From: Poa pratensis
Taxonomy: Eukaryota > Streptophyta > Magnoliopsida > Poales > Poaceae
Assembly: GCA_947311845.1 (NCBI GenBank)
Contig: CAMZMU010000052.1
Location: forward strand, 140,755,733 to 140,819,732
Length of the DNA stretch: 64,000 nt
Reading direction: 5' to 3'
The notes under the pieces were generated by a model, which was given only the letters and a program-made list of their open reading frames with translations, was not told where the DNA came from and made no database searches. Position numbers and translations under genes: made by a program. The number at the start of each line of letters is the position of its first letter. Within the stretch, counting starts at the first letter, position 1. This document shows, in pieces, positions 22,820-33,300 of the stretch.

Positions 22820-23335
22820 AAAAGACGGATCCTGTCACCTCGTTTTCGGCCCTGGCCTGCGGCAAGCAGCGTGTCCTTTTCGTGCATCCACCGGCCGTGT
22901 ACGTGGACGCCCGCGTTCGATCGAGGCCCCGCGCGCATGGCCATCTCTATGTTCACGTCGTTGAAGCTGGCGGCATCATGCAACCCGTCCAAAACCGCCG
23001 ACGGAGACAACGGGCGCCATGGTCGCAGCTTCCCCTGCAGCCGTCCTTTCAAAGTCTCAGCGCCACACAAAGTGTAGAACGAACACGAGGGAAAATTATG
23101 GAGTATATGCACTAAAAATCCTTGTCTCCGGTCTCGTTTTCGAAGATGTCCGTCTCGTTTACAACAGTACGCACATGTGTCACCGTGTATTTGCATGATG
23201 TATATCCGTTACGTAGTGGCTAGAGTGACTCGGAATTTGATGCAGATTCAGTTGATCTCGATCCCATCCGTCCATTACTGGATAGGTCGTGCAGAGGAAG
23301 TACGTCCATATATAGTGCTCACTGTTATGCATGCT
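22820..23335 (+). repeat. Promoter-like segmental duplication, copy A
   Basis: Colinear with 24300-24748. Shared landmarks in the same order are: CTCGTTTTCGGCCC, GAAGCTGGCGGCATCAT followed by CAACCC and GTCCAAA, ATGGTCGCAGCT, a CGAGGG-ATTAT block, ATGCACTAA, TCTCGTTTACAAC, ATATCCGTT-CGTAGTGGCTA, and GAGGAAGYACGTCCA followed by TATATAG and GCTCAC. A TATATA box closes each copy (here near 23311). It looks like a duplicated upstream region whose gene bodies are lost or unrecognised. Confidence 0.7.
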
Positions 23336-24134
23336 TGTATGTGAAATATCCAGCCGGTTACATCAGAAACCCTGTTTAAAAAAGTAGCATCGAGAAACAA
23401 TTTCGAGACGTGGACGCGGTTGTTTGGCGAGTTGGCCGTCAAATTCTAGGGACGGGTTTTCTCTGTTTCGCGTTGGGACAACTCTCATTTCTTTCCCACC
23501 CCTGCCCTTCCCTCTCTTTGCTCAGTCATCCCTGTTGAAATACAATTGCCTAGTCTCTCCTAATAGATCGGTATTTTAGGACAACTGGATAAAGCATGTG
23601 ATCCAATAATCCCTAGCACCCCGACGCTTCTCCCCGGGGGTTTCACAATGCCAAGTGGTTCCGTCTCCGGAGTTGGTGAAGATGACTGATGCTTGAACTT
23701 CGTCGTCTTCAGCAGCGTGGTTGACCCGATTGATTTCTCTGATTCTTTGTAGGGTATTTTCTTGTAAAATAGTGAATTCCTATTTTAGCGCATTTGTGAC
23801 ATTTATTACCCTATTTAGTGATACAAATTTGAAAGTACACCAAATATAAATTTCTTTGACCATGCTTTTACCCCCATTTTTGCATTCCACATGTTTCGTT
23901 AGATAGACCGGCGTCTTATAACTATCTCGCGCGTCAAAATATGTAAAAAAGTCGTCATCGAAAATAATGTTTAGCCTTCTCTTCACCATTTGGTCAACTT
24001 GTGGTCGTTGTTGTGATATTTTTAAAGCTCAATCATCACTCACACATTGCCCAACAGAAGAAAAAAGATCCAAAATTCTAAAAATGGATAATCTAGATGA
24101 TTTTTCACTAATTAGTTATCGCAACATACATAAT
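23336..24134. other. Spacer between duplicated segments, nothing recognised
   Basis: No conserved coding frame. A pyrimidine-rich stretch lies at 23480-23530. The end is AT-rich, and the Stowaway MITE has inserted there. Confidence 0.35.
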
Positions 24135-24136
24135 TA

Positions 24137-24276
24137 CTCCCTCCATATCAAAATATAATACTTTCTAGCTAGTTTCTGCCCACATGCATCTAGACATGTT
24201 TTAATACAAGATTCATGTACATCTTACATGTGTATATAACTTAGCTACAGAGTCTTATATTTTGATACCGAGGGAG
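24137..24276. mobile_element. Stowaway MITE, 140 bp
   Basis: Begins CTCCCTCCATATCAAAATAT and ends with the imperfect complement ATATTTTGATACCGAGGGAG, flanked by TA (24135-24136 and 24277-24278). It is more diverged internally than the PAO-intron MITE and so probably older or from another subfamily. Confidence 0.92.
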
Positions 24277-24299
24277 TATAACTGAAAACGACACAATGT

Positions 24300-24748
24300 G
24301 TCGCCTCGTTTTCGGCCCCGCGAGTCCGCGACGCATGGGCACGTCGTGCTCCATCGCTGAAGCTGGCGGCATCATACAACCCCGTCCAAATTAAACGGCT
24401 GAGCAGGACACGCCACAGCCCACAAGCGTGATGGTCGCAGCTGCGCCTACATCGATCCTTGCTGTCAAGATTCAACACCACACAACACACAATGACGCGC
24501 ACGAGGGGGATTATATGTATGCACTAATAAAAGTAAAAATCCATGTCTTGCGCGCCCTCGTTCTCAAAGGGGCCATGCACGTCCATCTCGTTTACAACGT
24601 ACTCGGATGATACATATCCGTTCCGTAGTGGCTATAGTCTATAGAGGGACTCAACGGAGATTCAAGTGTTGATCGATCCCTTCATCATTCCATTAGTGGA
24701 TAGACCGTGTAGAGGAAGCACGTCCACATATATAGGGCTCACCGTTTT
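24300..24748 (+). repeat. Promoter-like segmental duplication, copy B
   Basis: Second, diverged copy of 22820-23335 (see that entry for shared landmarks), closing with CACATATATAGGGCTCACCG near 24724-24743. It is followed directly by the start of the Harbinger-like segment. Confidence 0.7.
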
Positions 24749-24752
24749 GCGT

Positions 24753-26670
24753 AAGGGCGCGTTTGGTGGCCTGCTGATAGACAGGCCAGGCCCGCCAGCT
24801 GCAACGGTGTCGTGTTTGGATGACTTCGCGAGCTACCAGGTCAGGCCAGCACGCTCATCAAAACAGCCGGGTCAGACCCGACAGGCACGCTCAGATCCAC
24901 CGTGCCCATGGAGCCAGACTCCTGGGGTGCGACCTCGAGGACGCCGCGTGGGAGCTGCTGCAGGCGCCGAAGAGGTGGAGATGGCGCGAGTACGAAAATT
25001 GTGGCGGGAGATATTCGGTCACCACCGCTCAGTTTCCCCTCACCCGGCGCGCTATTTCGCCTCCCTATTTAGTTCCTCCGCGCCGTGGAATGAAATTCAA
25101 AACACCATTCCCCCCCCCCCCCCCCTTTCGAGCTCCATGGCGATGGCGAAGGAGGGGTGTTCTTCTTCCAAGGCGGGAGAAATCCCGTTGTTGGAGCTCG
25201 TCCTCAGCAACTCTTCTCCTTGCAAGGTGGCGGCAGAGGTCAACGGCGGCAAGGATGCCGGGCGCAAGGAGGTGATGGATCTCATCCGCAACAACTGTGT
25301 CGTCAACAAGGTGGTGGTGGATCTCGTCGGCGGCAACTCTCCTCCTACGACTGCGACTGTAAGAACCTCTATCCCATGTTCTTGTATTAGATCTGCGGTA
25401 GATTAAATGGTACTCTATTTTCTGGTAGCGTCATTTTTTGCTACTTTGTTTCTTTGTTAGATCTTTGCCTTAGTCCGGCGTACTATCATCTTCTTGTTCG
25501 ACATATTTGCTAGTTGTAAGATTATGTTATGTTCATCGTCATTGTATGACATCTTTGGGCCCAACTCACCGGATCCTGATCTCTATGCTCCGTCAGTTCG
25601 GCATACTCTACCTGACATGAACACAATCCCTCTTAGGTTTGCTCTTCCGGCCAATGAGTCTGCCAAGCCAATGCCCGACTCGTATGACAATGTAGTTCCT
25701 CTTTGTTTTACTCCATGTTTTCAAATGGTGTGGTCAGATTCAATGTCCCTGCTCGTTCTGAATATGGTTTGTGACCTCGTCCAAAGGGGGGGTCGGTTTT
25801 GATAGAGGGTTCATAGAGCACTACATTAACAGAGTGAGCACTGATGTTTTTGACTTCACTGTGAGCACTACGCAGATTTACAACCATCTGCAGAAGTGGA
25901 GACAGAGGTGGATTAAGATCACTCGTCTGGCCAAATTTGAGGGGGTGATTTGGTGTGAGCATTCCACGACCTTGAGGATGGACGACGATTAGTTGATTGC
26001 GCACACCATGGTGAGATAGATCAACTCAAACTATGTTTATTTTGCGCTTGTTCAACATGACGCACAACTAACATTCTACCTCTTGAATCTATAGGTGCAT
26101 CTCAAGGACGAGGAGCCGTTGAATAAGCCCATCACCAACTATACTCACATGAAGACTATCTACTCAATGACAAACATGCTGGCTCCTACTGTCTACAGTT
26201 CGGCCATAGTGATCCAGGCTATGAACTACCTTGTCAAGCACTGCCTCTACGCGGACACGACAAACACGGAGAGGACGTCCTAGTTGTGTGCCTACTGCCA
26301 CCAGCAATACGCCATAGCCCCTTAAAACATGAGTAGGTTTCGTTCATGGTTTGTAATATTTTGGGAGGTGGTATATGTTAACCACCGCACTGATGAACTT
26401 GAGATGAAGCACGACGAGTACGTGCTTCACTCGTGCTACGAACTATGCTAGGATCGTGACAAACTAGATATGCTGGAGTATGAGATGTTGAATTTGTGTG
26501 TGCTATGTTCAGTTTGATTTTGTCTATTATTACATATTCAGTTCGTGATGGGTAACCTCACCTCACCAGTAGTGTTAAGAGGTAATCACATCAGATCGTT
26601 GCACAAAACCAAACAACGAGTATTTGCACCCAGCACAACCGAAATGGGTCTTTGCACACAACCAAATATC
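24753..26670 (+). mobile_element. Putative PIF/Harbinger-like segment (ends uncertain)
   Basis: Begins TAAGGGCGCGTTTGGTGGCC, the type of end seen on grass PIF/Harbinger or hAT-like elements, and includes a decayed Myb/SANT-like gene. Harbinger elements pair a DDE transposase with a Myb/SANT protein, but no DDE ORF is visible. The opposite end is guessed from ACACAACCAAATAT-type sequence near 26640-26665. The TIR match is weak, so both limits and superfamily are tentative. Confidence 0.4.
25139..26283 (+). pseudogene. Myb/SANT-like (Myb_DNA-bind_3-type) gene, decayed
   Basis: Exon 1 likely runs 25139-25359 (MAMAKEGCSSSKAGEI..., donor GTAAGA). A later exon (about 25720-26000) carries the Myb/SANT-like trihelix domain: WSDSMSLLVLNMVCDLVQ, then FDRGFIEHYIN, then TQIYNHLQKWRQRW, characteristic of the plant Myb_DNA-bind_3 family. 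The final exon (26095-26283, after an acceptor ending CTATAG) has the DEEPLNKPITNYTHM motif that follows this domain in the family. The frame changes between VQRGGRF and DRGF at the G7/T4 runs (25787-25801), and stops separate the last two exons. The family is nuclear and DNA-binding, often transposon-derived. Confidence 0.65.
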
Positions 26671-26762
26671 AAGCTCCAGTTTTTCTCCTCGTGCAAGGAA
26701 TGGATTATCGAGCAATCAAACGGTATGCATAACATGATATAGAGCTTGCATAAGCCAGACCA

Positions 26763-26831
26763 GTCCTCCACATTTTAGTGAGCTGGCGGGGCGCGAGAGA
26801 AGCTGGAGGCAAAAAAAAAATGTGGAGGACT
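26763..26831. repeat. Short inverted repeat (15-bp arms, 39-nt loop)
   Basis: AGTCCTCCACATTTT at 26763-26777 is perfectly complementary to AAAATGTGGAGGACT at 26817-26831. It could be the remnant of a tiny MITE or a hairpin. No target duplication was identified. Confidence 0.7.
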
Positions 26832-27684
26832 AGGGAAGCTAGCAGGCCTAGGCATCATGCAATGAGTTCTCTACCGCTGCCTGTGGTTGGTACAGGTGGA
26901 TGCGAGCCACGAACGTGATGCATGGAAGATGTCATTAACAGTTTGATGAAAAGGTACAAAACGAACCCTTGAAGACACGAAATAACAGTGATGTAACAAC
27001 TTTACCAGGTTACTGAACCAAGAGGCAAAGTTTATTTTCCCAGGCCAAAAGGGAAGTATAACCACGACACGACCTCTGCATCAAGGAGGTATAGATTAAG
27101 GAAACACGCTTGCACTTGCGACAAACGAGGGTCTCACGAGACACATGGTTGAAACCACGGTGGTTGCTTGCAGTTCATCAGAAGGTTGTGGTGGAATCAT
27201 CCGTATGATCTAAAAATAACACTTTAAAAAAGGCATGATCTTTCTCTCTCTCTCTCTTTATTTTTTGAAAAAAAGTGAGTCAAAACATCGTGGCCAAAGT
27301 TTTTCTAGACTTTCCGACCAAGAGCACGATCAATCTCAGCGACTCTGTCTAAATAAACATCGCAGTTCATATTATTTCTGTACGAATGGTTCCTACTGTG
27401 AGAGGCATCCAGACTCCAGAGTTTGCAAAGAAAAGAGACAGCCGGACAGCATCAGACCTACCGAAACGGCCAAACCTGCACAACCCTCGTTTCATAAATT
27501 AAAGGTGGTTGTAGTTCCGTCGTTTGGGATACTCTCAAAATAATGTGGCTCCATCATCATTTGGTAGTGACGCAAACACATGGAAGATGACTCGATGGGA
27601 TAAAGAAAAAGAACCATGTTAGGGTAACTAGATCAGACTGAAAATTAAGAAACATGAGTTCAAACAATTTATGTGCCTATTTTC
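26832..27684. other. Intergenic, nothing recognised
   Basis: A short (TC)n tract is at about 27239-27256. There are no supported genes. Confidence 0.4.
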
Positions 27685-30600
27685 TCACTTGTTTCATTTT
27701 TTTTTTTGAACGAACAACGGAGGGCGAGGCAGCCCACCTGAATTTTTGAATTAAAAAACCAAGGCAAATTACACAGGGCATGCCACTCATACGCAGAGGC
27801 ATGCACGCAGAAGAGATTTACACGGAGGTTTAAGAGGAGAGGGACGCACACCAAGCCGTCAGTGGCTCACAATCTAGACGGCGGGGAGCCCTGGACAACC
27901 ACAAGGCCAGGTGCTGGCGCATGAGCAAAAAGAGTTCAGAGGTTGGCGTGCGCACGCCGTCGAAGACCAAGCGGTTCCGAGTTTTCCATATGATCCACAC
28001 AAGGAGGGAGGCAGCTGTCATGCGTAGGGGAAGCGGCCAGGTCCGGTGACGTCCGGAGAATGCAGAGACGGCATCTTCTAGCGAGGGGGCGAGAGGGCTG
28101 CCAGCAGAGATGCCCGCCGCTCTCCCCCACACCTCTCGGAGCCGGGGGCATGACATAAACAGGTGCTGGACGTCTTCCGCGACGCCGGGGCAGAAGGGGC
28201 AGTCCTGCGAGCGTAGGACACCAATGCGAAAGAGACGCGCACGGGTCCTTGTGCGCCGATGATGTAAGATCCACACAAACACCTTCACCTTCACAGGCGC
28301 GAAGTTGTCCCAGTTAAGATCGTGGAGCGGAGGGCCACACCCGGAGATACGAAGGAGCCGGTACGCGTCACGCGTGTGGAAGCCGGCTTTCGAAGTCTCG
28401 ACCAGGCAGCGTTCGTCACGCACATCCAGAGTTGTGAAACGAGCCAGAGCCCCATTCAACAATGCGAATTCCGAGCTCGCAGCAGGCGAGAGGCGGTCGC
28501 GCATGGCTAGAGCAGCTCCCCCAAGATGCAGAACATCGGCTACCGAAGCGTGCGGTGACAGGCAGTGCGAGAATGCAGCGGGCAGAGCAGTAGAGAGCGC
28601 GCCAAGAGAAGTCCAGTTGTCGAACCACACCGAGGTCTGCACTCCATCCCCAACACTGACTCGTGTAATCGAGCGCAGGAGGGGGATCATAGCCTCCATA
28701 TGCCTCCAGGACGGGGTGGGGGGCGGCGCGTCCGGCCGCAGGTACCAACGGCGAATCCAAACTGTCCAGGGATTGTCGATCCCCGAAACGAGTTTAAACA
28801 GAACTTTGAGGAGTAGGCATTTGTTTTGTGTGCCAAGATCAATTAGGCCCAGACCGCCTTCCGAGCGAAGACGACACGCGGTCTCCCATGACACCAAGCA
28901 GTCACCACCAGAGCACACAGACGAGGCCGTCCAGAACATGGCACGTCGCGAGCGGTCGATCTTGGCGAGGGTACCTTGGGAGAGTGGCAGCACCGACATG
29001 GCGAAGGAGGGGAGCGCCGTCAAGACCGCAGTGGTGAGAGTCAACCTGCTGCCTGGGTCGAGGGTGTGCAGCCGCCATCATGGGGTCCGCCCTGCCACTT
29101 TTTCAGCGAGGAAGTCCAGAGCGCCGGCCGGGAGTTTGCGATCCGAGAGGGGGAGCCCGAGGTAGGGTTGCGGGAAAGTTGAAACGGGACAACCCAGAAC
29201 AGCGGCGAGCTCGGCAGCCTCATCCGCAGGTACACAGATGGGGACGAATGTGCTCTTGTGGTAATTTATGGTGAGCCCCGTTGCGGCGGAGAACACGTCG
29301 AGAGCTTCCTTAAGCAAGGCAACTTGACCGGGTTCAGCACGAATCAATATCAGCGTGTCGTCTGCGTACTGGATAACCGGACAAGGCAGATCGTCGACCA
29401 AAGGGTGGCGCAGCCCGGCTCCGTCGTCACCCAGTGTGATGATTTGGCGTAGGAGACCGGCAATGATCAAGAACAAGTATGGAGACAACGGGTCCCCTGC
29501 CGAAGGCCATTCTTGCATTCAATCCAGCCTCCTGGCACACCATTAAGAAGAACAGCGGCTTTCCCTGTGCATAGGATCACACTCACCCAGGAGCGAAACA
29601 GCAACCCAAAACCACGCGCCTCAAGAACCGCATCCAGCGAGGCCCAATTCACCGAGTCGAACGCCTTTCTAAAATCCAGCTTCAGCATGATCGTGGGGGC
29701 TCTGCGTACATGGCAACACTGGACTAGCTCCGCCGCGTAGAGGAAATTATCGGAGATGCAACGCCCGGCGATGAACCCAGACTGCTCAAAGCCAACGAGG
29801 CGTTCAATGAATGGCTGAAGGCGGGAGGTGAGAATCCGCGTGACGATCTTCATGACGTAGTTCTGCAATGAGATGGGGCGGAAACCATCCGCCGTCGTGA
29901 CAATCTCAGTTTTCGGGAGCAACGCAATGTAAGCTTGGTTGACACCAGCCAGGTGGGCATGGCCAAGCCAAAATTCCTCCAAGAAGTCCATCAGGTCGCC
30001 CTTAACCATGTCCCAGAAGACCTTAAAGAAAGGCGGGCCGAATCCATCGGGGCCGGGGCTGCTGTCTGAGCGCATGGACCAAACTGCCTTTTTGAGCTCC
30101 TCAACGGTAAATGGTATCTCAAGGGCGGCCAACCCGGGAACAGGGGGGAGCAGCGCGGCGAGGGCAGGGTCCCAGGCGGCAGGAGAAACCGATCCAAGCA
30201 GGTTTGAGTAAAAACTCCGCAGGATGCGTTCCTTGTCGGCGTGGCTGGAATAGGCGAGCCCGTCAGCGTGGAGGATCTTGATCTGGTTTCTACGGAGGCG
30301 GGCAGATGCACTGGCATGAAAGAAGGCCGTATTCTCGTCGCCCAACTTGCATAGACGGAAGGAGTAGCGTTGTTTCCAGTAGGCATCGAGCTTCCGATAT
30401 TCCAACGAGAGCTGTTCTTTGACGTGTCCCCGGAGGCACGACTCGGCAGCAGTCAGCGCGCGGAATTCCTCAACCAGGTCAAGGAGGGAGATCACCGCGC
30501 GACAGTTTGAAATAACCGCATCCGGCCGCAGCCTGCTCTTGGCCCATTTTTTTGACTCCGCTCGTGCCCATTTAAGCTTGCGAGATAGACGCCGCCTAGC

Positions 30601-31283
30601 GCCAGCAACTTGATTCGACGGCCTGGCCCAAACATCACGGATCAAGCTCATGTAATCTGGAGATTGGGTCCAGAACTTCTCAAACCTGAAGATGTGCGAA
30701 GATGGAGCTCGCGAGGACGCCTCGACCATGAGGGGCACGTGATCCGAGGTATTTCGAACGAGCGAGTGCAGCGTGGTATTGAATAGAGCTGCACCCCACT
30801 GCTGGTTGACCAACGCTCTATCAAGACGGACAAGAGTAGGCGTAGCTCTGTTGTTGGACTATGTGTACTGACGACCGAGGAGAGGCAGTTCTTGAAGGAG
30901 CAGGTCATCCACGACAGCGTTGAAAGCATCCGCAGTTGCGGCATCGAACGCGTCATTGTTCTTATCATCGCGGGTACGGGTCATGTTGAAATCGCCCACG
31001 AGCAACCACGGGAGCGCACAACTGGGGGCCAAGGTGCGCAGTTCGTCCAGGAACTCTTCACGAAGGGGAGCCGTGCATGGCGCGTAGACGTTGGTCACAG
31101 CGAACGGCGAGCCGTCAGCCGCGAACTCGAAGAAGGAGGTGAGCGAGAACCTCATCTCCAGGTCGCGGGAGTGGTGCACCACACCATCGCGCCAGGCGGT
31201 GAGGAGACCGCCAGAGGCCCCGATGGCGTTCTTGGCGGAGAAGTTTGCAAAGCCGGGGGGTGGGGAGGAATCACTTGTTTCAT
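27685..31283 (-). mobile_element. 5'-truncated L1-type LINE with 13-bp TSD
   Basis: The element body is 27698-31270 on the minus strand. Identical TCACTTGTTTCAT direct repeats flank it at 27685-27697 and 31271-31283. The 3' end is a short 3' UTR and an A-run (T-run on plus at 27697-27707). The 5' end falls inside the endonuclease domain. This is target-primed reverse transcription with incomplete first-strand synthesis. The perfect TSD suggests a fairly recent insertion. Confidence 0.9.
27830..31270 (-). pseudogene. LINE ORF2: partial endonuclease, RT, zf-RVT
   Basis: The frame starts within the exonuclease-endonuclease-phosphatase domain (GGLLTAWRDG, then VTNVYAPC and LLVGDFNMTR). The RT follows (FYSNLLGSVSP, LIPKTE-like block, SGFIAGRCISDN, LKLDFRKAFDSV, GLRQG/DPLSPYLFLI, catalytic IQYADD). 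The C-terminal zf-RVT has C-x2-C...H...C (CPFCPGVAEDVQHLFMSC). Lesions: TAG for the conserved Trp at about 30859-30861; a one-base loss in the G-run of the QGDPLSPY motif (about 29488-29492); TGA near 29075. Catalytic YADD is kept, but the copy is dead. Confidence 0.9.
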
Positions 31284-31574
31284 AATATTTGGGACTTGCA
31301 GAGATGGTAAGAGAAAAAGCTACTTGAGCCAACTTTGGTTGAACTTGCGTGTGGAAGTTTGCAGCAACGTCGAGGATTGAAACGGATCGTGCGTCAATAA
31401 GGCTCAACGGAGGTGACTACCCTATGTTTCAGTACGAAATAAAATCGTTATACACGATACGACTTACGAAGACTCCGATAATACTCCAGAATCTAGAGTA
31501 CGTCTAATTGAGTGATCCCGTGGCTTCGTTTCTCAAAAAGAGCAACAAGAAATCAAACCAGAGAGAACAGATGT
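31284..31574. other. Spacer between two retroposons
   Basis: Host sequence between the LINE and the next retroposon. No gene is recognised. Confidence 0.4.
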
Positions 31575-32353
31575 AAAAGGTTGAGAAAGAAAAATCGACA
31601 TAATATAGCTATCGTTCCCCTCCCTCCCGGGTCGCACGCGCAGGCGACCCCGGAGGGCCAACCCTAACCCTAGCAGCTCCCGTCTGTGCAACTTGGACAT
31701 TGGTCCCAGTCTGGTGGGCAGGGAGGGAGGTGGACGGCAATCCGGACGAAAGTCTTGCTTTGTGCCGGCGACAATGGCGCCTGTGGGTGTCGTTCCCCTT
31801 CCTAGAGGTGGCGCCGCGGTGAGCTGACCTGCCCCTCGCCCTCGTCCTTGTCTGGTAGATGTCTCCGGGTGAAAACCTAGGTTCGGAGTGGACCGGCGCG
31901 ATGGCGGCGTCTCGATGTCGTCCCTCTAGTGAGAGCATTGCGCTTGGAGACACGACTCGGAGGTCCTGTGTTGTAACTTTTCCGGTGCTCGCGGCGATCC
32001 AGGGTTGAGATGCAAGGGCGCTATGCACACCATCGCTACTGTGTTCAAGACGACGGCTTCCTCGTGATGGACCAAGTCCCGCCATCCCCCTCCTTTTGGA
32101 TGGTGCGATGACAAGGGAAGTCAAGATGGAGACGTCCTTCCTTGAAGACGGCGGCAACGGTTGAGACGTGGTCTTGCTCTTAGCTTAGGATAGGCTTTTA
32201 CTTGTGTTGGTTATGGTGTGTCGGACTAGCCGGTGCGGAGTGGTGTGTTGACAGTGTTGTGCGCAACGGACTTTCATGTTCTTGTACTCAAACCTCTGCC
32301 TTCTATAAAACGGTACGCAATTGCGCGTACTCTCTAAAAAAAGGTTGAGAAAG
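31575..32353 (+). mobile_element. 0.75-kb non-LTR retroposon with 15-bp TSD
   Basis: The body (31590-32338) is flanked by AAAAGGTTGAGAAAG at 31575-31589 and 32339-32353. The 3' end carries an A-run after GTACTCTCT, so it is oriented plus. The 5' half is GC-rich (31620-31900), followed by U-rich 3' UTR-like sequence. No RT is present; the long minus-strand frame through the GC-rich half is a shadow. It is probably a non-autonomous or severely truncated LINE relative. Confidence 0.82.
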
Positions 32354-33300
32354 CAAATGCTACCATTACATGAACAAAATGAGAATATCTAATAGCTCAA
32401 CAGCGGCGACTACCAAAGGATGTGTAGAGTATTGCGTCCATTCTTTTGGCACTGACTGCTCGTCAAAAATGGTTCACAAACAATCAGATCATACAAGAGC
32501 ATAATGTGGGAGGGGTAGAACGCAAAGGATCATAATACAAGCCAGATATTATGATCATAGAATAGAACGCAAACCATGATAAGCATGTGGTCCGCAAAGG
32601 AACAACTGATACAGAGACTGATAAACTAAGAATTCATGTAGGTGGCATTTTTAGTGTACTATATCTTCAAAAGATTATGAATACACATTACAACCGTCTC
32701 AGTTCTACATGTAACATTGATAAGCCAGACATAGATTTGCCAATATCAAATAGTGATGGACAAATCAATAACTGAATCTCATCCCAAAGATGGCTATAGA
32801 AAGATTAAGAATATTTATGTGTCAATATGCTTTTATTTAACTTCTTTGAAAGGAATGCTAGAAGTCAACAAACCATCAATGTATGGTTAAGTTCAAATTT
32901 TTCGATGGCATATGCAAACCTAGAGTAAATGGTGCTAAGTTTTCTTTCCTTATGCTCATGCCAGAAGCAAGGTAACTATCACAGCAGTTTGTAATTAATA
33001 GGTCGCCAAAGCATAAGCTCATGAAATGGATCCGATAAACAGCCCAAAGAAATGATTTAGCCATTGTTCTACAACTGTCACGTTAATTGCAGCATAAATA
33101 TCAATAATTCAGTTTGCACCGTAGGCCTTCCACGGGCAAAAGCAGCTACGATTGAATGCAAAAAGAAGACATGATTCCCTTGAGATGCTACGGAAGGCAA
33201 CAATATCCAGCCATGTGAAGAGGAGGCTATCCTATTGGGGGGGGGGGGGGAGACAAATACATGTAACCACTAAAACAAGGAGGCTAGAGACTACAAATAT
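32354..33300. other. 3' flank of the DPD1-like gene, nothing else recognised
   Basis: AT-rich sequence. A G12-13 run lies at about 33238-33250 near the gene's 3' UTR. Confidence 0.4.

Noticed and set aside
27239..27256. (TC)n tract as a promoter element
   Set aside because: Ordinary microsatellite; no gene starts nearby.
28305..29165. 286-aa plus-strand ORF
   Set aside because: Antisense of the LINE RT/zf-RVT region; Arg/Pro/Ser-rich with no domain.
31609..32157. 182-aa minus-strand ORF
   Set aside because: It lies wholly in a TSD-bounded retroposon oriented plus; composition-driven.
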